A stretch of 64,000 bases of DNA, taken from contig NZ_CP127040.1 of assembly GCF_030316605.1 (NCBI RefSeq), forward strand, positions 78,945 through 142,944. Direction: 5' to 3'. A program made the position numbers and the translations under genes. How positions within the stretch are numbered: the stretch's first letter is position 1; each line of letters begins with the position of its first letter. The DNA is from Spiroplasma ixodetis Y32. Lineage in GTDB: Bacteria; Bacillota_I; Bacilli_A; Mycoplasmatales; VBWQ01. This document shows positions 30,938-41,236 of this stretch, piece by piece. Under the pieces are notes generated by a model that saw only the letters and a list, made by a program, of their open reading frames with translations, was not told the DNA's origin and ran no database searches.

Positions 30938-30968
30938 ACCCATTTACTTTTATACCAAAGTAATGGGC
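30938..30968 (-). promoter_or_regulatory. Leader hairpin (terminator-like), copy 1
   Basis: CCCATTTACTTT / AAAGTAATGGG stem located about 27 nt upstream of the minus-strand start at 30911. An equivalent hairpin precedes the gene starting at 50010. Followed by GTTTTAATATTT on the minus strand: possible attenuator. Confidence 0.55.
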
Positions 30969-31035
30969 TAAAACTTATATATTGGATAACAACTATATGT
31001 TATCAAATTTTGTGTATTTTACAATTAGTTAAGTT

Positions 31036-31615
31036 TTAACCAAAATTGAATATTTGGGTTTTGAAAGTTGCTAGTTTTCAATTGTAAATTTTGATTTGCT
31101 CATCAACGAATTTTTTCATGTTTTCATTAGGAACTAGAAATAAAACATCGTATCCGTTTTGCAATAATGTCGTAATCCATCAAACTTTTGTCTCATTCGT
31201 TGTTTAGTTTTTCTAGTTCTTTCGAATTCAATAATCATGACTTTGTTTTCATAATGAACTAATAAATCAGGATATCCTTTTCTCGATAGGTTTCTGTTTT
31301 TAGTTCTCTTTCAGTTTGATAGGAAATTATGTCATTTTGTTGTGCTAATCATTTAATAAGTAAATCTTGATGAGCTAGTTCGTTATAGTTAATTCTTATA
31401 ATTTTACTTTTTTTACCAAGTTTTCGGTTACCTAAACTTGAGAGCATGTAGATGTTTTTTCTAATTAATTGATCTACTCGAATTAATTTTTTGTCTATTA
31501 AAGCTCTGATTAATCAATCAACAGCGTTAATCTCTTTATTTAGTAATAATGAAATTTGATAGGTATTCAAATATCCTCATCTATTGATGATTTCTAAAAT
31601 TTTTATTTGTTCCAT
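31036..31615 (-). pseudogene. Replic_Relax-like gene, two frameshifts
   Basis: Start MEQIKILEIINRWGYLNTYQ after AAGGAGATGAAACAAC. Winged helix, ELAHQDLLIKWLAQQ, then after a frameshift YPDLLVHYENKVMIIEFERT and after a second one LVPNENMKKFVDEQIKIY. The PDxx...IEFERT segment parallels ELEL in the intact relative and the C-terminal part equals the fragment at 2717-2880. IS3 copy 6 lies directly upstream. Confidence 0.75.
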
Positions 31616-31635
31616 GTTGTTTCATCTCCTTAATG

Positions 31636-32315
31636 ATTAATGATATAAAATTTCTATCATTAATAAATTCTGTCTTAAAAGTTTTGAAAGTTGCTTCAGC
31701 AACAGCATTATCATAAGGACAGCCTTTTTTGCTTAAAGAACGATTAATATTGAATGCTAATAAAAGTTTATCAATCATTTTATTGTTAAATTCATTGCCG
31801 CGATCACTATGAAATATTTCAATATCTTTTAAACAGCGATTTGATTTCATAAATGCTTGATTTACTAATGATGCATCTTTTTTAACTCCAACACTATGTC
31901 CAATAATTTCGCGGTTAAATAGGTCAATTAATAAGCAAATATAGTTTCATTTACCATTAACTTGAACATAAGTTAAATCACTAACAATAACTTCATTTTT
32001 AATTCTATTATTAAAGTTTCTATTAACAAGATTGGTTATTTGACTATCATTAACTTTATTATGATGATTTTTGAATGATAATTTAGTGTATTTTGATATT
32101 AAATTATGCTTATTCATAATTTCTTTAATTTTTCTGCGTGATAAATAAATTTCTTGGTTTGCTAGTATGACTTTTAATCTTCTTGTTCCATAAACTTCTT
32201 TATTTTCTTTAAAAGCACTAATAACAGCTTGTTCATAAATATTATTTTGATTTTTTTCTTTTTTCTTTAAATTAAAATAATATGTTGATTTAGAGAGTTT
32301 TAAAAAACGACACAT
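31636..32315 (-). pseudogene. orfB transposase of IS3 copy 6, C-terminally truncated
   Basis: Intact through the catalytic Glu (AVAEATFKTFKTE) but loses the last about 38 residues, running into host sequence (ISLIIKEMKQHG). Confidence 0.85.
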
Positions 32316-32343
32316 TGTGCGAATTTTATATTTAGATTTATTT

Positions 32344-32634
32344 TTAACAATAATTTCTATTTCTGCCTATTATTAGTGCTGCTTGCTTTAAAATATCATT
32401 TTCCATTCGTAACTGTTTTAATTCTTTATTTGCTTGAATTAATTGTTTTTCTAAATCAGAAAGATTATCTTTAGTTTTAAAACTACCTGAATTAGTAAAT
32501 TGCTTAATTCATTTATAAGTAGCTGCTCTTGTAACATTATACTCTTTAACAAGGCAAGATATTGATTTACCACTTTGATATAAAACTACTATTTGCTTTT
32601 TAAATTCGTCGGTATATGAGTTAATATTGGTCAT
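32344..32634 (-). CDS. IS3-type orfA, copy 6 (altered end)
   Basis: A base missing in the A-run at the orfA/orfB overlap removes the usual TAG and adds a few codons before TAA. The helix-turn-helix is intact. Confidence 0.75.
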
Positions 32635-32710
32635 AATTATAATTCCTTTCTTTTCACTAATTTGTTCACTTGTCTACGTAATTAGTGTCCAATAAAGTGT
32701 AACCCATCCA

Positions 32711-32968
32711 GAAATTATTTGTCATCAAGAAAAAAGAGAAATACCAGATTTAAAAATTTTAATCAATAATGTAAAAGATAATTTTTATTTAGAAGAAATT
32801 AAAAAACTTATTTTTGATTTTCAATTAGAAACAAAAATGCTAAATACAAAACTTAAATAATCAGAAATATTCAAAGCGGTTGAAAATAAATTATGTTCAA
32901 TTTGAGAAAACCCTTATTATTGACGTCAAAAACAAGCATATGAAGAACTTATTCCAGAAATAATATAA
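32711..32968 (+). pseudogene. Unknown gene fragment upstream of lipoprotein F
   Basis: Same 86-codon frame as 15978-16235, cut by the IS3 end at the identical base. It has one nonsense change (LKES to L-K-stop-S near 32858). Confidence 0.7.
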
Positions 32969-33007
32969 AATAATAATGTACATTTAAATTTAAGGAGGTA
33001 AAAAGAA

Positions 33008-34102
33008 ATGAAGAAATTACTAAGTATGTTAGGAACAATAACTTTAATCGGAACAGTAAGCACAAATATTATTGCATGTGGTAAAGGAGATGAACCATCA
33101 CCTACTCCAATTCCGCCAGTTCAAGCAGAATTTCAAAAAGTTTCTGGTTGAAACGATACTAATGGTTTGGTTTTAAGTTTAGTAAATGTAAATGGTACGG
33201 TTTATGTAGGAACATGAACTGCTGCTGGTCAAGGTAAATTATTTAAAAGTAAAACTGATGGTACTTTTGAATTAGTATCTGGTTGAAAAGAAGATAATGG
33301 TGAAATTTATAGTTTAATAAATATCAATGGAACTATTTATGCAGGAACATGAACTGCTGATGGTCAAGGTAAATTATATAAAAGTAAAGATGATGGAAGT
33401 TTTGAATTAATTTCAGGTTGAAAAGATAGTAATGGTTCGGTTTTGAGTTTAGTAAATGTTAATGGTACAGTTTATGTAGGAACAAGAACTGCCCCTGGTC
33501 AAGGTAAATTATTTAAAGGTAAAACTGATGGTACTTTTGAATTAGTATCTGGTTGAAAAGATACTAATGGTTCGGTTTTGAGTTTAGTAAATGTTAATGG
33601 TACAGTTTATGTAGGAACATGAACTGCTGCTGGTCAAGGTAAATTATTTAAAAGTAAAACTGATGGTACTTTTGAATTAGTATCTGGTTGACAAGATACT
33701 AATGGTTCGGTTTTGAGTTTAGTAAATGTTAATGGTACAGTTTATGTGGGAACAAGAACTGCTCCTGGTCAAGGTAAGTTATTTAAAAGTAAAAATGACG
33801 GTACTTTTGAATTAGTATCTGCTTGAAACGATACTAATGGCTCGGTTTTGAGTTTAGTAAATGTAAATGGTACAGTTTATGCAGGAACAAGAACTACTCC
33901 TAAACAAGGTAAGTTATTTAAAAGTAAAAATGATGGTACTTTTGAATTAGTATCTGGCTGAAAAGAAGATAATGGTGAAGTTTTTAGTTTAATAAATGTA
34001 AATGGTACAGTATATGCAGGAACATGAATTACTGCTGGTCAAGGTAAATTATTTAAAAATAAAAATGATGGTACTTTTATTAGTATCTGCTTGAAACGAT
34101 AA
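33008..34102 (+). CDS. Tandem-repeat lipoprotein F (frameshifted end)
   Basis: 364 codons: signal peptide and lipobox NIIAC-G as in genes A-E, linker SPTPIPPVQ, seven full 45-residue units. In the next unit 2 nt are lost (near 34079), giving a stop at 34100-34102. The normal end KGNLYKKSK is still visible out of frame to 34172, and that last unit also lacks about 27 nt. Ribosome binding site AAGGAGG. The product would lack the shared C-terminus but could still form the repeat domain. Confidence 0.8.
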
Positions 34103-34207
34103 TAATGGTACAGTTTATGCAGGAACATGAACTGTTGATGATAAAGGAAATTTATATAAAAAAAGTAAATAATAATGTACATTTAAATTTAAGTAGGTAA
34201 AAAGAAA

Positions 34208-34250
34208 TGTTTAATAAATTAAAAGAAAAATTTAAAAATAGAAAATGTAA
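34208..34250 (+). pseudogene. 5' stub of a gene after lipoprotein F
   Basis: ATG after AAGTAGGTAAAAAGAA, MFNKLKEKFKNRKCN, then cut by an IS481-like fragment. Same leader as the lipoprotein genes. Confidence 0.45.
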
Positions 34251-34419
34251 TGTAAGGTAGTACAGACATTTTGGACTATTTTCCATCTAATAAAAGTTTA
34301 TCAAAATAATCCATAGGAGTCATTAACCCTAATGATTTATGTGGTTTAGAATTGTTATAATATTCTTGAAAAGAATTAACTAATTTTTGAAATAAACTAA
34401 AATCACTATTTAAATATGG
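34251..34419 (-). mobile_element. IS481-like element, terminal fragment
   Basis: Terminal repeat TGTAAGGTAGTACAGACATT and last about 50 codons of the transposase, cut by IS3 copy 7. Confidence 0.85.
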
Positions 34420-34442
34420 TGGAATGGCAACACTTTTTAGGA

Positions 34443-35239
34443 CTATTTTTTGGTAGACATTTGTGCTTGGTATTTGATGGGGGTTAAGTAGTTTAGAGTG
34501 CTGTGAATTCTTATGTTGTTATATCAGTTGATGTAATCAAATAATTCTAATTTTAATTGGATTAATGATGTAAAATTTATATCATTAATAAATTCTGTCT
34601 TAAAAGTTTTGAAAGTTGCTTCAGCAACAGCATTATCATAAGGACAGCCTTTTTTGCTTAAAGAACGATTAATATTGAATGCTAATAAAAGTTTATCAAT
34701 CATTTTATTGTTAAATTCATTGCCGCGATCACTATGAAATATTTCAATATCTTTTAAACAGCGATTTGATTGCATAAATGCTTGATTTACTAATGATGCA
34801 TCTTTTTTAACTCCAACACTATGCCAATAATTTCGTGGTTAAATAGGTCAATTAATAAGCAAATATAGTTTCATTTACCATTAACTTGAACATAAGTTAA
34901 ATCACTAACAATAACTTCATTTTTAATTCTATTATTAAAGTTTCTATTAACAAGATTGGTTATTTGACTATCATTGACTTTATTATGATGATTTTTGAAT
35001 GATAATTTAGTGTATTTTGATATTAAATTATGCTTATTCATAATTTCTTTAATTTTTCTGCGTGATAAATAAATTTCTTGGTTTGCTAGTATGACTTTTA
35101 ATCTTCTTGTTCCATAAACTTCTTTATTTTCTTTAAAAGCACTAATAACAGCTTGTTCATAAATATTATTTTGATTTTTTTCTTTTTTCTTTAAATTAAA
35201 ATAATATGTTGATTTAGAGAGTTTTAAAAAACGACACAT
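34443..35239 (-). pseudogene. orfB transposase of IS3 copy 7, one frameshift
   Basis: One base is missing near 34824 (CACTATGCCAAT for CACTATGTCCAAT), between the first and second catalytic Asp. Confidence 0.88.
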
Positions 35240-35280
35240 TGTGCGAATTTTATATTTAAATTTATTTTTAACAATAATTT

Positions 35281-35558
35281 CTATTTTCTGCCTATTATTA
35301 GTGCTGCTTGCTTTAAAATATCATTTTCCATTCGTAACTGTTTTAATTCTTTATTTGCTTGAATTAATTGTTTTTCTAAATCAGAAAGATTATCTTTAGT
35401 TTTAAAACTACCTGAATTAGTAAATTGCTTAATTCATTTATAAGTAACTGCTCTTGTAACATTATACTCTTTAACAAGGCAAGATATTGATTTACCACTT
35501 TGATATAAGCTACTATTTGCTTTTTAAATTCGTCGGTATATGAGTTAATATTGGTCAT
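35281..35558 (-). pseudogene. orfA of IS3 copy 7, one frameshift
   Basis: One A is missing near 35509, so VALYQ becomes VAYIK and the frame is lost. Confidence 0.87.
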
Positions 35559-35737
35559 AATTATAATTCCTTTCTTTTCACTAATTTGTTCACTTGTCTA
35601 CGTAATTAGTGTCCAATAAAGTGTAACCCATCCACTTTGTTATCAGTTAAATGGGAGCGTGGCGAAGATGTCGGTAACTAGTAATTTTCAAAAATAACTT
35701 CCTAATTTTTTAACCCTTAAATAAAAAAAAATAAATG

Positions 35738-35772
35738 ACAAAAGACGAGAATAAAAATCTTGTCTTTTTTTG
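35738..35772 (+). terminator. Hairpin with U-tract
   Basis: AAAAGACGAGA...TCTTGTCTTTTTTT: interrupted stem with seven T in the tail, inside the structured block. Confidence 0.55.
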
Positions 35773-36025
35773 TAATTGTAAAATTTTAAAATTTTTAAGA
35801 ACCCTCTTTAACGCTATTATCAACACGTGTTAAGGAACTAAAAAAGTGAACTACAACACAGTTGTTAAAAATAGTAGCTAGCATGTGGACTTGCATGAAT
35901 AAATAATAAGTGGATGATGCCTAATAAAATATACTAACCATTTAATGGTAGTTCTTGGGGTGGGAGCGAATTGGAAACTAGTATATATAGCCCCCCCGTG
36001 GGGAACATACTATTATTCTTAATTT

Positions 36026-36072
36026 AACCAACCTTGCCGCTTTCAAGTGTGCAAGTGTTGGTTTTATTTTTT
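36026..36072 (+). terminator. Strong hairpin terminator in the structured block
   Basis: AACCAACCTTGC pairs with GCAAGTGTTGGTT (2-nt bulge) and is followed by TTTATTTTTT. Conserved in the inverted copy at 20082-20125. Confidence 0.7.
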
Positions 36073-36123
36073 ATTTAAGGGTTAAAAAATTAGGAAGTTA
36101 TTTTTGAAAATTACTAGTTACCA

Positions 36124-36354
36124 AATATTCATAAAAATACATTTTTGCCATTTAAAAAAAGTAAATACAATCAATTAACACCAATTCAAAAAGAATACAA
36201 TAAAACTTTAAGTAAAATTATAATTAAAATTGAACACGTATTTGCTAAACTAAAACGTTTTAAAATTTTAAGTTTAAAATATCGCAATAAAATACGAAGA
36301 TTTGCATTAAGATTTAATTTAATAGCAGGAATATATAATTTTGAATTACCTTAG
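36124..36354 (+). pseudogene. IS5-family transposase, 3' fragment
   Basis: The frame reads NIHKNTFLPFKKSKYNQLTP ... KIEHVFAKLKRFKILSLKYR ... FALRFNLIAGIYNFELP. The EHVFxxLKxF and RFxLRxNLIAxIYNxEL motifs are the C-terminal catalytic Glu region of IS5-type (DDE_Tnp_4) transposases. No 5' part or ends are found. Confidence 0.75.
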
Positions 36355-36374
36355 TTTTGCACCAAGTCTAATAT

Positions 36375-36830
36375 TTATTTTATATCATCTATAAATTCTA
36401 TTAAAGAATAGTATAATTTTTTAGCAATAATTTTTTTTGATAAATTGTTGTTTTGATTTCATTCTGTTATCAAATTTTGGTTTAAATCTAAAATTTTTGG
36501 TGATGACTTTGATAAAGTATTACGATATAAATTTATTTTTTGAATAAGTTGTAAATAATCATCTATTAAATTTTTAGACAAATTATTAATAGATAATTTT
36601 TGTTTGAATATTTTGCTATAATTAATATAATCTAAATTTTTATTTTCTCATGATAAAAATTTAATAATGTGTTCATGCATTAATTTTTGTAAATTAAAAA
36701 AAATAAGGCTTTTCTCAGCATTTATGTGATAAAATTTAAAAATAGTACATAAAGGGAGAAAAGCCTTATTTTTTTTAGGATTCAAATGAACAAAATTATC
36801 AATGTATATGCCCAATTTTAATCCATTCAT
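36375..36830 (-). CDS. 151-residue deletion derivative of the 262-residue cargo gene
   Basis: Start MNGLKLGIYIDNFVHLNPKK after AAGGAAAATTAGTA, 2 nt after the large surface gene. The C-terminal part (LQKLMHEHIIKFLSWENKNL ... INLYRNTLSKSSPKILD) matches 50100-50888, but the middle of that gene (about 100 residues) is missing and a 59-bp IS1595-derived hairpin lies at the join, contributing AFLPLCTIFKFYHINAEKSL in frame. It may be a decayed gene that happens to stay open. Confidence 0.6.
36707..36765 (+). repeat. Solo 59-bp IS1595 end hairpin
   Basis: GGCTTTTCTCAGCATTTATG ... ACATAAAGGGAGAAAAGCC, identical to the right-end hairpin of the nine IS1595 copies but with no transposase. Flanks AAAAAAAATAA / TTATTTTTTTT are complementary rather than directly repeated. 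Deletion derivative or miniature element. Confidence 0.75.
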
Positions 36831-36832
36831 TA

Positions 36833-39580
36833 CTAATTTTCCTTTTTAATATTCTTTTTCACAGATAATTTTTTTTCTTTCTTTTTGTCATTATCAAATT
36901 TTCTTCCTCTTCAATAACCATGATATTTAGCGTTTGTACGTCTATGAATAAAAATACCAGCGATAACTGCAACTAAAAATAATGGAATAACAATACTAAG
37001 ACCCATAGTTAATTGTCAACCATGAAATTTAATGTTTGCTTGACTTTGCAATCAATCATGATAACTTTTACCATCAACAAAATTATCAATTTCATTTTTG
37101 GTTTGAGGTTTTTGTTTGCCATTTAAAATTTCTGAAATAGTATACCCATGTAAATTCAAGCCACTTTCACCATTTTTAATTGCTTGCTGATATGCTTTAT
37201 CTATATCTTTTGTGCTTTCATTTGAATTTACTCAATTGATAGTGTCTGCTTGTAGTTTATCTAGTTCAATATATTGTTGATAATCATGACTTGTAACTTT
37301 TAATAATTTATTGTCTTCTCAAACAATATTTTTTAAGTAATTTCTAATATTATCATTATTTAAAAATTTACTAATTTGTTCTTTTATTTGATTTTCTTGT
37401 TCAGGTGAAGCAAAACCGCGAGAAGCTATTTTTGTAATATTATTAATTCATTTATCTTTATTTTTATTGATAAAATCTTGATAATTAGTGATTCAATTTG
37501 TATAGTGTTCCAAAGTTAATTTATTAATTACATTTGAAGTATTTACATTTAAATTTTTAGGTAATGCATCTAAACCTTTATTTAAAATTTCCTTAGCTTT
37601 ATCGGTTATTGTTTTTACTAATAAATCTTTATCAAGACCATCATCAAACTTTGGTTCATTAACAATATCATATGTTAATGGTTTTAAAAATGCTGTATAA
37701 GAAGTAATTTGATTTTTAATTTCAATATCAAACCCTTTACCATTGGTTTTTATAGTTTCATTAAATTTATTTTCTACAAAATTGTCATATTGATGTAATC
37801 AACCCAATGCTTTTGATTTTTGACTAGATTCGGTTAAATTGATATTTACATTAAGTTTGGATTTAAGGTTATCTAATTCACTATCATCAAAAGTACCTTT
37901 TAATTTTCAATTACTTTCACCAAGTTCTAAATAACTATCATATGTATTACCTACTATATCGACTAAATGTAAATGATATATACCATTAGTTTTGATTGAT
38001 AAATTTTTAGAAACACGTTGTTTAAAACCAGTTGCTGTAAAATCATTTGTTGTTTCATTAACCGTTCCTTGTTCATAAAAACTTTTGTTTACATCAAAAT
38101 TAATCAAAATATCTTTAAAATCAATATTTAAACTAGCATCATGTGTTCCTGTCCCATCTTTAATTTCTGTTTGAATAATATCTGTATTATTAGTATTTCC
38201 AGCATTAGAAACTAAACCAGTATATAATTGTGTATCATCAATTTTTGTTTGATAATCAATTTTATTTTTATCAATTGAAGTTTTAACTCATAATTTATAT
38301 GTCACTTGTCCAGTATTAGAGTCTCCACCAAAAATGCTTGCAAGTTTTTTATCTTTTAAAGTTAAAACTAAATTATGTTCACCAGTAGAGATATCTAAAT
38401 CTATTGTAGGAAATGTAATAGAACTACCATCTAATGTAGCACTTGCAACTAGGTTCTCTTTAATATCAATTTTTTGTATAGAATTGTAAACTATACCACT
38501 GTATAATGGCCAAGATTTATCAAAAGTATCAGGTTTATTAACATTTAATAACAAATTTATTGGATTAGTTTTGTATAATCCGCGATAAATCCCTGAATAA
38601 ATATCATTGTTTTTATTATTTATGGCTAATGTTCATCCTAATCCACCTATATTATTAAAAGTATTGATTTTAGTAAATTCATCTGTTCCATTAGATTTAT
38701 AAATAGTTCCTGTTTCTCCAGAAAGAATTTGAGCACCTGCATAAACATTATTATCATTATCAATAATTAAAATTCTAATTTGTTCACTTGTTCCTGACAT
38801 AGGTATAAAAGTATTTCCATCTGTTGATTTATAAACAATTCCGTTGCCATTACCAGCAAAAATTATTCCATTTTTATCAATTGCTAAGCTTCAAATTGCA
38901 CTACTTGTTCCTGACATAGGTATAAAAGTATTTCCATCTGTTGATTTATAAACATAACCATCATTATAACCAGCAGCAGTGCTAGCAAAAATTATTCCAT
39001 TTTTATCAACCGCTAAGCAGGTGATAGCTCCATTCAATTTTGTAATTTCAATAAATTTATCTGTTCCATTAGATTTATATATTATGCCATTGCCATTACC
39101 AGCATAAATGTTATCATATTGATCTGTTATTAAATACTTAATGCTTCCGCTTGTTCCGGAAATAATTTTAAATTCATCTGTTCCGTTAGACTTATAAACA
39201 TTTCCTTCCCTATCACTTGCAAAAACATTATTTTTTTTATCAGTTATTAATTTTGTAACAGTAATATTAGGTATACCTTTTATAATAGAAAAATTAATGC
39301 CATCATCAATACTTTTATATACTCCATCAGAAGTTGATACAAACATTGTTTCACCATTAACTGAAAAAACAATATCTTCTATATTAGAGATTTGATTTAT
39401 TTTTGCAAAATCAAAAGGATTTATCTCATTTTGACTTTTTATATTGATGTCTTTATTAGTATTTATTTGGTTTGATTTAAAACCATGATTTATAACATTA
39501 TTTGCAAACAATGGTTTTAAGTTAGTTGCACTTGTTCCAACTAATGCACTAATAGTTATTGTAGTTAATATTTTTTTCAT
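36833..39580 (-). CDS. Large surface protein with beta-propeller N-terminus and C-terminal TM (915 residues)
   Basis: Start after AAAGGAGAAAATAAA. Signal peptide MKKILTTITISALVGTSATN ending near PLFANN (no lipobox). Residues about 60-330 have repeated blades of the type VFASDREGNVYKSNGTDEF and IYAGNGNGIIYKSNGTDKF, like Reg_prop/sortilin-type propellers. The middle and C-terminal domains are helical with FADG/FVDG-S-x-HDWLQ. One TM segment is near the end (LSIVIPLFLVAVIAGIFIH) followed by a basic tail. Type I topology suggests a surface receptor or adhesin. A close relative is at 51179-53857; both head cargo operons in conjugation regions, where mollicute elements carry large surface proteins (Mbov_0399 type is possible, unproven). 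Confidence 0.8.
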
Positions 39581-39593
39581 TTTATTTTCTCCT

Positions 39594-39764
39594 TTAATTG
39601 ACATTTCAAGTTTTATTATACTTTTTTTCTATCATTTCTAAATGCTTGTCACACATTTTAAAATCACCAGTAATGGTTTCTTTAACATCTTTAATTTTTA
39701 AAGTTTTAGAACACTCTTTACAACGTAATAATCATACTATATCTTTACCATCAACTTTTTGCAC
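39594..39764 (-). CDS. Zinc-ribbon mini-protein (C-x2-C ... C-x2-H), copy 1
   Basis: 56 residues with a GTG start 8 nt after AGGTGG (a GTG at 39776 is the alternative). MQKVDGKDIVWLLRCKECSK ... DFKMCDKHLEMIEKKY: Cys-x2-Cys, about 20 residues, Cys-x2-His, a likely zinc site. The same spacing occurs in the 55-residue protein at 54786-54953. It ends 13 nt before the surface gene start, so coupled. Confidence 0.55.
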
Positions 39765-39802
39765 AAAAACTACCACCTAAATTCATATACCTTTAAAAAG
39801 AG

Positions 39803-39861
39803 CATATTTGCTGTTTTTAGCGAGATTTGAGTTTATGAATATCCAAACATATCATAAACTC
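39803..39861 (-). promoter_or_regulatory. Repeated intergenic motif plus hairpin (copy 2 of 4)
   Basis: CATATTTGCTGTTTTTAGCG motif (39803-39828) directly followed by a GAGTTTATGA / TCATAAACTC stem (39829-39861). Confidence 0.55.
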
Positions 39862-39897
39862 TTTTCAATGCTTTAAATTTGTTTAAACACGATATTA

Positions 39898-40230
39898 TTA
39901 TATATTAATATACATTCTTACATATTGTTTACAAATTCTGCTTTTTTTAAAAGTTTTAATAACAAAATTTTTTTCAATTTCTATAACTTCACTTAATGAA
40001 AAAGATTTATTAAACTTCTCATCTAAAGTTTTGATATAAAATTTTCAATCTTGATTGTCAGTTTTTAGTCATAAAGTTTCACTAATCATTTTTTCTAAAT
40101 TTCATGTTTAAAAAACTAGTATAGAATTTTCTTCAATAAAATAAGTATTACAATTACTACTTAAATTATTTTCCTTTAATCAGTTTTGATAAGTTGATAG
40201 AAGCTTTTGTTCTTTTTGAGTTAATTTCAT
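39898..40230 (-). pseudogene. Small helical protein with in-frame stop
   Basis: Start MKLTQKEQKLLSTYQNWLKE. Homologue of the intact 100-residue gene at 54500-54802; a Gln codon is TAA near 40109. The C-terminal end also differs (runs on to RMYINI). Confidence 0.7.
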
Positions 40231-40275
40231 TATTGCCCTCCCTAATCTTTTCAAGATATTTCGTTAGATTTATTA

Positions 40276-40863
40276 CTACTGTTTTTTTTGTTCAGTTAAA
40301 ATTTGTAAAATCATGTCTAATTTCTGATTTATATTATTGTCAAAGCTAATCAAATTTTTTAAAGTTAATTTACTATGTGTAGCTAAACTCAAAGCGTCAT
40401 TTGATTTATTTAATTGTTTTTCATTAACAAATCTTGCACTAATTTCTTTTTCATCAATGCTATTATCACCAGTACCTTTGTATGTTTTTGTTAAATCTAA
40501 ATTCAATTTAGTTAAATCTACACCATAGAAAAATCATAATTTTGTACTTGTCTTATTTGCATAATGTTTGCCTAAATAATGAATTTTGACTTTTTAATTT
40601 TTAATATTAATGCCAGTTTCTTCTAACATTTCATTAATTACTGTTTGATAATGGTTATTATTTTCTAGACCACCAGTGATAGTACTGTACTGACTAATCT
40701 GTTTATTTTTAAATAATGGGTTGTATTCTTTAGTTAATAAATAATAATATTCATTGTCTTTAACGACATAGGGCAAAATAGCAACTCTTTGATTATTGCA
40801 TCAAGGTTCTTCCACCCCTTGCATAAATTCAACTTTAATCAATTTTAAATATTCTTTATTCAT
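40276..40863 (-). pseudogene. NUDIX hydrolase with in-frame stop
   Basis: Start after AAAGGAAGATATTTTTT. VAILPYVVKDNEYYYLLTKE, then TGGLENNNHYQTVINEMLEE and TGI, a recognisable Nudix box (G-x5-E...E-x2-E-x-G type). TAA follows at 40594-40596, yet the same frame stays open to TAG 40276 and continues the domain (VKIHYLGKHYANKTSTKLWF). Without read-through the product is an 89-residue stub. NUDIX enzymes cleave nucleoside diphosphate derivatives. Confidence 0.75.
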
Positions 40864-40984
40864 AAAAAATATCTTCCTTTCCAAAAGTGTTTTTAAAAAT
40901 AAAAATTGTAACAACATAGGCTACAACTCAAATTATTTTTAATTTTCCTTACTTAAAAGAAGAATAAAATAAAAAAACTAGATA

Positions 40985-41150
40985 GGTCTATAATAATTTC
41001 GCGAGTGTACCTATTTTAGTATTCAATTTTTATAATTTAACTTTATCATATTTAATTTTTGATTGCAAATCAAATCTTTAATTAAATATAATCGTTACCA
41101 GTGCCACTCGCGAAAGACCGCACCAGTAACTAGATAATTGTATAACAAAT
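40985..41150 (-). ncRNA. Covarying stem-loop with distant complementary site, replicon 1
   Basis: On the minus strand GTTACTGGTGC and GCACTGGTAAC (41094-41131) form an 11-bp stem with two G-U pairs. Its loop holds TCGCGAGTG, which is complementary to CACTCGCGA read from 40999-41007, about 100 nt downstream. In replicon 2 both sides change but remain complementary. The flanks are conserved. Candidate replication-control RNA. Confidence 0.6.
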
Positions 41151-41236
41151 TACTTTATTTTTGAATTATAAATAATAGTTTTCACAAAAAAATATTTATA
41201 TGAAAAGATAAAATAACAATTATTGTGAAAATATTG

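Larger units (their letters stand above)
31636..32710 (-). mobile_element. IS3/IS150-type element, copy 6 (one end missing)
   Basis: orfA-side end is complete at 32710. The orfB-side end, about 150 bp, is replaced by the Replic_Relax leader. Confidence 0.88.
34420..35634 (-). mobile_element. IS3/IS150-type element, copy 7
   Basis: 1,215 bp with both ends. Both genes carry a 1-nt deletion. Flanks are an IS481-like fragment and the structured non-coding block; no target duplication is seen. Confidence 0.9.
35635..36123. other. Conserved structured non-coding block (copy 1)
   Basis: No gene. It starts with GGGAGCGTGGCGAAGATGTC then GGTAACTAG. A 58-bp arm (35668-35725) recurs inverted at 36064-36122. 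Between them are palindromic AACACGTGTT and ACAACACAGTTGTT sites, a G/C-rich core (CTTGGGGTGGGAGCG...AGCCCCCCCGTGGGGAAC) and two terminators. The inverted homologue is at 19050-20345. Candidate transfer or replication origin, or structured RNA. Confidence 0.6.

Noticed and set aside
36699..36774. Ordinary terminator at the solo IS1595 hairpin
   Set aside because: The hairpin sequence equals the IS1595 end exactly and lies inside an open frame, so an IS origin is preferred, although it may still terminate transcription.
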